In this document: positions 4,912-9,505 of the stretch, in pieces
Layout of the letters: every line of letters starts with the position of its first letter
How positions within the stretch are numbered: position 1 is the first letter of the stretch
Assembly: GCA_030151725.1 (NCBI GenBank)
Contig: JASLDD010000226.1
Span: 1-9,505, forward strand
Source of the DNA: Solirubrobacteraceae bacterium
Lineage (GTDB): Bacteria; Actinomycetota; Thermoleophilia; Solirubrobacterales; Solirubrobacteraceae
Direction: 5' to 3'
Length of the DNA stretch: 9,505 nt
Made by a program: the position numbers and the translations under genes
Notes under the pieces: generated by a model
The model's input: the letters and a program-made list of their open reading frames with translations, nothing else
Databases searched by the model: none
What the model was told of the DNA's origin: nothing

Positions 4912-7494
4912 ATGCAATCTATCAGAATGCTTCCGGGAAAAGATCGTAAGAAGCGCGGGTGGGCCCACCCTGGTTTACCCATAAAGTCGAGCGGTAGTTC
5001 CATTTTCGTTTGCAACTTATTGACAGGCGATGGTGATTGCTTTCCCCCAGAGTGGCTCGATGCAATCTGCACCGCCACGCGGTACTATTCGCGCCCGCAG
5101 AATGCGCCCTTTGTGGGCGAGGATGTTTCAAGTCGTAAGCCACGGTCACCTCCCCTGATCCCCGTCCGCACACAGCCGCCGCGCGTCGCTTACGACATCC
5201 CAGCACCGACCGACTTGAGAGAGGCGGCGGTGTGGTGGCTCAACTCTCCCCCATCCGAGAGTGACGATCGGTGGCGTGAGCGCTGCGAGGAGCACATCAG
5301 CTTCACGTCCCACGACGATAGTCATGTACGCGTCGTCGGGCAGATCAGACTACCCGAGGATCGCAAGGCAAGCCTCCGTCACGGGTTCGTAGAGCGCCTC
5401 TTCCTGATTCCCTATTTTTGGCTTGGCAAGGGGGAGTCACGCACGTCTCATTACGAAATCAAGGGCATCGATGGCTGCGCTCTCCCCATCTATACGCGCG
5501 CGGCAAATGTCGCGATCACGGGCGACGTCTTCGCGAAATTCGCCGTTAGGACGCTCCACTGTGGCCGAGGGCTCGTGCGGGACGTGGCATCAGTGAGTCA
5601 GCTTCGCCCCGCCTCTGGCACGCAGGTTCCGGACATCACACTCTCCGGTCTGCTGCAGAGACTCGCTACAGGTGGTCTAGTGCAGTCCAGGCTCTCCTTG
5701 AATCTGATCATGAAAATGCTAGCGGCGGAAAATGGAGTGGCTCTAAAGGACGGCGGGCTTCCCCCAGAGCTGAAGCCGAGGCAGGACATCAAAGAGGAGG
5801 AGCGCGAGCGCTATGAGGAAGAGCTGAGGCGCTATGAGCGGCTGCTCCGCGACATAGCGGTCGGTGAACTCCTGTGGGTGCCGCTCATCGGCCGTCCTGG
5901 TAGTCAGGTCCGGCTCGAGTTGAAATACACCGCGCGGGCCAGAAAGCCCCCTATCCTGCGGCAGAAGACTCGCAAGCGAATCGTCACCCTGGTGTGCGAG
6001 CACGATAAGCATTCAGCCGCGAAGCCAGCGCAAGCCGATCCTGCACAGGCGGATGCGCCGAAGCAACAACGCCGCACAATTATGACTGTCGACGGGCACA
6101 ACCTCCGCATGAGGAGCACAACTCGGAGACTCTGGAACTATCTTGCTCACGCGTTTGGATATGCACCATATGAGACGCTCTTCAGCGCCAGCGCTATGCG
6201 CAGGTGGTCGAGTTACCACCTTCACGTAAGTGCGCCGCCCGGAGTTGAGATCCGCGGTGCGCAGTTGCTACCCCGTCTTGAGTGGGAAGACGAACACCAG
6301 GGACACGTCCGCACCGAAATCAGCGCCGAGCGAGCTCACCTCGTGATCTCAAAGGCGCAGTTCACCACTCAGGCACAGTCGTCAAAACCCCTGCCTGTGC
6401 GCATCCGCATGCGGTCTGCCGAAAAACGCACGATCTCGTTCGCCTCAGGAATCGCGTTGCTTGTGGCAACAATGCTTTGGTTGTTCGCGATCGCCGAAAC
6501 CGGTGCTGTCATCCACAACGACAACGCTGTCAGCGACATCCTGGTCATCGTACCGGCACTCCTTCTGGCGTTCGCGGCACGTCCCGGCGAGCATGGGTTT
6601 GCCTCGCGAGTGCTCATCGGCGTGCGAGCGTTGATGCTCATGTCGGGCACGTGCTGCGTGGCGGCTGCAGTTGTCCTCTCTAGCGCACGTTGGACGGGCA
6701 AGCAGCAGCACATGCTGCTGCACTACCTGCTCGTTTGGGATGCCGGGCTCGCGACATCCATCGCAGGGCTTCTGACCCTGACGGTGCTGCTTACTGCGCG
6801 CTGGCTAGACACACCTCGCCTCTGGGTTGATCGTTGGTTCGACAACGGACGACTTGCCGAAGAGCGGCACAAGCGAACAGATAATGAGCCGCGGAAGAAG
6901 CTCGGGAGTGCGCGCTACTGGAACGTCGCGAGGGCCTTCTTCGCGATTCAGTTGGCTGCGGTCGCGCTGCTGTTTGCGCTGGGGCCCGCCATCTTTCCCC
7001 TGATCGTGTTCGGTTGCATCGTAGGGCCGGTAGTCTTTCTGAGCGCGGTGCTCGCCGCGCGAGGCGAGTCCGTACGGACAATGCCACCTGGCGGGGCGGC
7101 GCTCCTGGGACTGAGCGCCCTGCTCGCGACTGGGGCGTTCGCGGTTAGCGTCGCCGCCCGTGTCATGCACGCACATATCCCTCAAGAGTGGGCGGTGTTT
7201 GCAGCGATGTTCGTATTGCCGGCGGTGATCGACTCGCTGTCGTGGTTCTCCCACTTTCAGCTCACCAACGATCCGGGCTATGACTTCGCTCTTAGGCAGA
7301 GCGAGGGCGACTTCGACCCTAGACCGGAGCTTGACGCGCGCCTCGGGACGCTCATCGACGCGATCTTCGAAGACACTTCAGAGCGAAGGGGGTGGTTTGA
7401 GAAAATCAACTCATTCCGACGGGACAAAGAAACGGTGATTGTTGACCTGATGTCCATGGACCTGACGGGTGTCTCCGCCTTTCCAGACTGGTAG
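4912..7494 (+). CDS. large membrane protein of unrecognised family, soluble N-half plus seven or eight C-terminal membrane helices
   Basis: Read from the first ATG this is 860 residues. The N-terminal half (about 75-500) is soluble and mixed in composition. It includes a charged coiled-coil stretch at about 295-315 (KEEERERYEEELRRYERLL), a low-complexity Ala/Gln/Asp/Pro linker at about 364-380, and a region near 430-500 (SSYHLHVSAPPGVEIRG) that looks like a compact beta domain just before the membrane. Hydrophobic helices lie at roughly 508-530, 543-557, 567-590, 602-632, 672-718 (probably two), 727-750 and 759-780. A conserved-looking acidic tail of about 80 residues ends in DLTGVSAFPDW. I see no nucleotide-binding or catalytic motif. 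The true start is unsure: ATG 4912 has no good ribosome-binding site and overlaps the divergent promoter region. GTG 5230, preceded by AGAGG, would give 755 residues. The gene diverges from the secreted and membrane-anchored pair. Confidence 0.75.
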   Translation: MQSIRMLPGKDRKKRGWAHPGLPIKSSGSSIFVCNLLTGDGDCFPPEWLDAICTATRYYSRPQNAPFVGEDVSSRKPRSPPLIPVRTQPPRVAYDIPAPTDLREAAVWWLNSPPSESDDRWRERCEEHISFTSHDDSHVRVVGQIRLPEDRKASLRHGFVERLFLIPYFWLGKGESRTSHYEIKGIDGCALPIYTRAANVAITGDVFAKFAVRTLHCGRGLVRDVASVSQLRPASGTQVPDITLSGLLQRLATGGLVQSRLSLNLIMKMLAAENGVALKDGGLPPELKPRQDIKEEERERYEEELRRYERLLRDIAVGELLWVPLIGRPGSQVRLELKYTARARKPPILRQKTRKRIVTLVCEHDKHSAAKPAQADPAQADAPKQQRRTIMTVDGHNLRMRSTTRRLWNYLAHAFGYAPYETLFSASAMRRWSSYHLHVSAPPGVEIRGAQLLPRLEWEDEHQGHVRTEISAERAHLVISKAQFTTQAQSSKPLPVRIRMRSAEKRTISFASGIALLVATMLWLFAIAETGAVIHNDNAVSDILVIVPALLLAFAARPGEHGFASRVLIGVRALMLMSGTCCVAAAVVLSSARWTGKQQHMLLHYLLVWDAGLATSIAGLLTLTVLLTARWLDTPRLWVDRWFDNGRLAEERHKRTDNEPRKKLGSARYWNVARAFFAIQLAAVALLFALGPAIFPLIVFGCIVGPVVFLSAVLAARGESVRTMPPGGAALLGLSALLATGAFAVSVAARVMHAHIPQEWAVFAAMFVLPAVIDSLSWFSHFQLTNDPGYDFALRQSEGDFDPRPELDARLGTLIDAIFEDTSERRGWFEKINSFRRDKETVIVDLMSMDLTGVSAFPDW
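4916..4921 (-). promoter_or_regulatory. possible -10 box for the secreted-protein gene
   Basis: Read on the minus strand, this is TAGATT (TAnnnT). It predicts a transcript start near 4909, four bases before GTG 4905, so the message would be nearly leaderless. No convincing -35 box is seen. It supports choosing GTG 4905 as the start, but weakly. Confidence 0.25.
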
Positions 7495-7540
7495 ACGCCT
7501 GATCTATCGGACTGCCCAGCCGCAGGCGCCGATCCATCAC

Positions 7541-7561
7541 CACGCGAGGTTGCCCCGCGTG
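7541..7561. terminator. hairpin between convergent genes, first of two
   Basis: CACGCG (7541-7546) pairs perfectly with CGCGTG (7556-7561), and an inner GG/CC pairing is possible around a TTG loop. It lies 46 bases after the stop of the large plus-strand gene. No T-tract follows on either strand, so termination is only suggested by position. Confidence 0.35.
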
Positions 7562-7594
7562 CGCCGCCGCTATACCGGCCACGCATCGCCCTGA

Positions 7595-7618
7595 CTATCG
7601 GGCTACCAGCCGCGATAG
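7595..7618. terminator. hairpin between convergent genes, second of two
   Basis: CTATCG (7595-7600) pairs with CGATAG (7613-7618). GGCT pairs with AGCC inside, with one bulged G and an ACC loop, giving ten pairs. It sits 18 bases beyond the stop of the minus-strand gene ending at 7637 and could serve both directions. It lacks a T-tract. The remaining bases of 7495-7636 hold nothing else that I can identify. Confidence 0.4.
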
Positions 7619-7636
7619 CGGACAACTCCGGCTGGC

Positions 7637-7942
7637 TCAGACGTGTGTCGCGATGAGGACGATGCCGGCGACTATGAACACCACTGAGCTACCGACGATC
7701 CAGACCATGTTTGCGTTCTGGCCGGTCACGTAAAAGCCGCGCCTCTTGAACGGACCCGGCGCCGTTTGCTGCCTGGCGGTTTCGACCGCTGCCGATCTCC
7801 TCGCATAGAAGCCGCGGAACGCCAAATGGAGCACACCAATAATGACCAGGACCAGGCCGAACCCCCAGCCGTGTGAGTGAGTTGTCGCAAGCTCTGTCAT
7901 GGTGCTGGAGGTACCCGTGTGTAGCGGCGATAAAACGTTCAT
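7637..7942 (-). CDS. small two-helix membrane protein, function unknown
   Basis: This is a 101-residue protein with two membrane helices, at about 27-43 (GFGLVLVIIGVLHLAF) and 79-98 (MVWIVGSSVVFIVAGIVLIA). A basic loop of about 35 residues joins them (YARRSAAVETARQQ, then FKRRGFYV), which by the positive-inside rule should face the cytoplasm. The ATG at 7940-7942 is used here. A second in-frame ATG at 7898-7900 would start at MTELATTHSHGWG, leave 87 residues and look just as natural. No strong ribosome-binding site favours either. The gene begins 24 bases after the N-acetyltransferase stop on the same strand, so it may be the last gene of that operon. The family is not recognised. Confidence 0.65.
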   Translation of the reverse strand: MNVLSPLHTGTSSTMTELATTHSHGWGFGLVLVIIGVLHLAFRGFYARRSAAVETARQQTAPGPFKRRGFYVTGQNANMVWIVGSSVVFIVAGIVLIATHV

Positions 7943-7966
7943 CGCCCGCTCTACGCACCCGTCGAC

Positions 7967-8764
7967 TCATGATGCGGCCGCTGCCCGGACGAGGCGCTCG
8001 TCGATGTCGAGCGTGAATCCCGGCAGCGAGAAGCGCGTGGCGAGCAGTTCCGGTATGGACTCTCGTGCGAGCGGTGTCACGCGCGTGCCCGCAGGCGTGC
8101 GCTCGCTGAGGGATAGCTCGCTCCAGTCGCACAGCAACGCGCCCGTGCCGTCCTCGCCTCGAATGCCCACGATCAATCCGGTGACGAATGGCGAGTGTGG
8201 ATGGGTGGAGGTCCACCAGTTGCTGGTCTGGACGTCAATGAGCGGAACCGGCTGCGGTACAAAGCCGTACACATCGCCCCATTCGATCCCCGTCAGTTGT
8301 TGGAGCACGAGCTCGGAACCGTCCTCGACGATGCGGAAGCTCCACCCCGATTGCTCGTGCGCCGGCCCTGGCCCGAACGGCATCGGCTCGAGGATGCCGC
8401 GGGAGAACCCGACGTCGGCGTGCCAGCTTTCGCCGTTCGCTCTGACGCGCAGTAGGAGGTGGGTGCGGGCCCGCACCACGCCCGGCTTCGTGCCGATGCG
8501 CATGCGTGCCAGGAACATGTCCACGTCCGCGCCGAGCGCCTCGAGTGCTGCCTTCAGCAGCAGGTTCTGCTCGAAGCAGTAGCCGCCCCGGCGTTCGGTC
8601 ACGAGCTTGCGCTCGAGGTCCTCTATCTCCAGCGACACGGGCAGGCCCTGGTGCGGGGCTAGGTTCTCGAACGGGATCGAGGTGAGGTGTGCTCTATGTA
8701 CCTGCGCGATGCTCGGTTGCCCGCTAAGGCCGATCCGGTCCAGATAGGCATCCAGGTCGAGCAT
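7967..8764 (-). CDS. nat: arylamine N-acetyltransferase
   Basis: This enzyme transfers acetyl (or other acyl) groups from acyl-CoA to arylamines, hydrazines or related amines through a cysteine intermediate in the cytoplasm. With ATG 8762-8764 as the start it has 265 residues, within the family range of about 260-285. The opening LDLDAYLDRIGL and SIPFENLAPHQGLPV are typical NAT N-terminal motifs. The catalytic triad is intact: Cys63 in RGGYCFEQN, His102 in ARTHLLLRV and Asp117 in WHADVGF. An upstream TTG (8798-8800) would add 12 residues that do not resemble NAT N-termini. No clear ribosome-binding site is visible before the ATG. It follows the G1 peptidase gene by 54 bases and precedes a small membrane protein. 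In actinobacteria NATs also occur in steroid-degradation and ansamycin loci, but nothing here points to either, so the natural substrate is unknown. Confidence 0.93.
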   Translation of the reverse strand: MLDLDAYLDRIGLSGQPSIAQVHRAHLTSIPFENLAPHQGLPVSLEIEDLERKLVTERRGGYCFEQNLLLKAALEALGADVDMFLARMRIGTKPGVVRARTHLLLRVRANGESWHADVGFSRGILEPMPFGPGPAHEQSGWSFRIVEDGSELVLQQLTGIEWGDVYGFVPQPVPLIDVQTSNWWTSTHPHSPFVTGLIVGIRGEDGTGALLCDWSELSLSERTPAGTRVTPLARESIPELLATRFSLPGFTLDIDERLVRAAAAS

Positions 8765-8818
8765 CGCGGCGAGTGTAGTGAGCGTGGCAAGTCGTCGCAA
8801 AGTCGCATGATGGCCGCC

Positions 8819-9505
8819 TCATCCCCCACTGCCGCTCGCCCCAGGCAGCGTGGGAGACCTACTGCGTTCATCCTGAACCGCCTGCTCCTGCCACGTGACC
8901 GCGAACGCGCCCTGGGCATTGGCAGCGGAGGAGGGCGACGCAGCGATGACGCTGCTCGACGCTGGCACCCCGCGGACGGCCGCACCATGAGAGGCACCCT
9001 GGCTGAAGCCCTGGCGCAGTTCCAGCGGGGTGCTTGGCCAGGCCGGATCGGCGATTGGGCCGGTATGGCCGAGTGCGGTCGCGGTCGCAGCGATAAAGGA
9101 GACCTGGCCGAAGTCGCTCAGCCCATACGCGCGGCACGAGCCCGCATTTGTGCAGATGGAGGGCGCCTCCACGATCCACTCGGCCGAGGAGATGTCCTCG
9201 TGCGCAAGGCGACGTGTGATCGAGAAGCGCTTGCCTGTGGTGAGATTGCGCAGCCGTAGCGTGGCTTTGCGTCTCCTGACGGTGACGGACGCCGTCATCC
9301 GATCCCTGGGATGCACAGTCAGGCGCGTGCCCAGCGCTTCCGCCGGCAGCAGCTCGAACCAGGTGGAATAGACCGCGTGGCCCGAGCGGGTGCAGTCGGC
9401 GTCGGTGCCGATCTGCTCGAGGGCGTTTGCGCTTTCTCGCGCCCCCCCGAGCCCTACCCATACGGCTGAGAAGGTCACGTGTCGCTTGGCGCACCTCACG
9501 CTCGG
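8819..9505 (-). CDS. G1-family (eqolisin) glutamic peptidase, 5' end beyond the window
   Basis: The coding frame stays open to the window edge, where it reads PSVRCAKRH before SAVWVGLGG. This is the usual VPS-C...WVGLGG opening of the G1 peptidase core, so the signal peptide and any propeptide lie outside. Counting from V at 9499, the catalytic pair is visible: Gln29 in LEQIGTDADC and Glu111 in EWIVEAPS, matching Gln53 and Glu136 of scytalidoglutamic peptidase. Other family landmarks are STWFELLPAEA, VHPRDRM in place of the usual V-PGD, NLTTGKRFSITR, LSDFGQVSF and the final strand GAFAVTWQEQ, so the C-terminal end is complete. Four cysteines (3, 36, 116, 122) could make two disulfides. G1 peptidases are exported enzymes that act at acidic pH. 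It is the first visible gene of the minus-strand group and probably shares a transcript with the NAT gene. Confidence 0.88.
   Translation of the reverse strand, partial: PSVRCAKRHVTFSAVWVGLGGARESANALEQIGTDADCTRSGHAVYSTWFELLPAEALGTRLTVHPRDRMTASVTVRRRKATLRLRNLTTGKRFSITRRLAHEDISSAEWIVEAPSICTNAGSCRAYGLSDFGQVSFIAATATALGHTGPIADPAWPSTPLELRQGFSQGASHGAAVRGVPASSSVIAASPSSAANAQGAFAVTWQEQAVQDERSRSPTLPGASGSGG

Noticed and set aside
4226..4912. Alternative minus-strand frame over the secreted-protein gene
   Set aside because: It lacks a signal peptide or domain-like sequence. The frame of 4165-4905 has a convincing signal peptide and six cysteines.
5020..5025. Perfect TTGACA as a -35 box
   Set aside because: No -10-like hexamer lies 15-19 bases downstream, so it is probably chance within the coding frame.
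7495..7636. A copy of the tRNA-Lys 3' end as an attachment site closing the middle block
   Set aside because: I searched the gap by eye for the T-arm and acceptor sequence and found none.
8798..8800. TTG as start of the N-acetyltransferase
   Set aside because: The 12 added residues do not resemble NAT N-termini, while ATG 8762-8764 gives the usual opening.

Overview
The window looks like a chromosomal segment of a high-GC actinobacterium. The unusual TatC, the hydrolase-type PurU and the codon use suggest a Thermoleophilia/Solirubrobacterales-like lineage. That placement is inference from protein character and cannot be proved from this window.

Left part (1-3540), core genes. A small four-cysteine zinc-ribbon-like protein (41-439, minus) diverges from a compact plus-strand cluster. 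The cluster holds tatC (589-1674), a membrane-anchored TPR-like protein whose start codon overlaps the tatC stop by one base (1674-2468), and purU, the formyltetrahydrofolate deformylase (2480-3394). The tight spacing suggests one transcript. A tRNA-Lys(CTT) gene follows (3467-3539), with its own likely -10 box and a hairpin just downstream.

Middle part (about 3541-7500), accessory-looking block. Directly after the tRNA lie two minus-strand genes that overlap by 17 nt: a secreted six-cysteine protein (4165-4905) and, downstream of it, a small membrane-anchored coiled-coil-like protein (3654-4181). Both diverge from a very large protein of unrecognised family (4912-7494, plus), with a soluble N-terminal half of about 500 residues and a C-terminal bundle of seven or eight membrane segments. 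By eye this block is less GC-rich than its flanks, and none of its three proteins matches a family I recognise. Its position behind a tRNA suggests an inserted module, although I see no repeat of the tRNA 3' end and no integrase in the window. This is the best candidate for an undescribed system.

Right part (7637-9505), three minus-strand genes that may be co-transcribed. They are a secreted glutamic peptidase of the G1 (eqolisin) family, cut by the window edge (8819 to beyond 9505); an arylamine N-acetyltransferase with an intact Cys-His-Asp triad (7967-8764); and a small two-helix membrane protein (7637-7942). Two hairpins sit between the convergent genes at 7494 and 7637.

No stretch over 300 bases lacks a gene. 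I see no CRISPR array, insertion sequence, transposase, integrase or rRNA.
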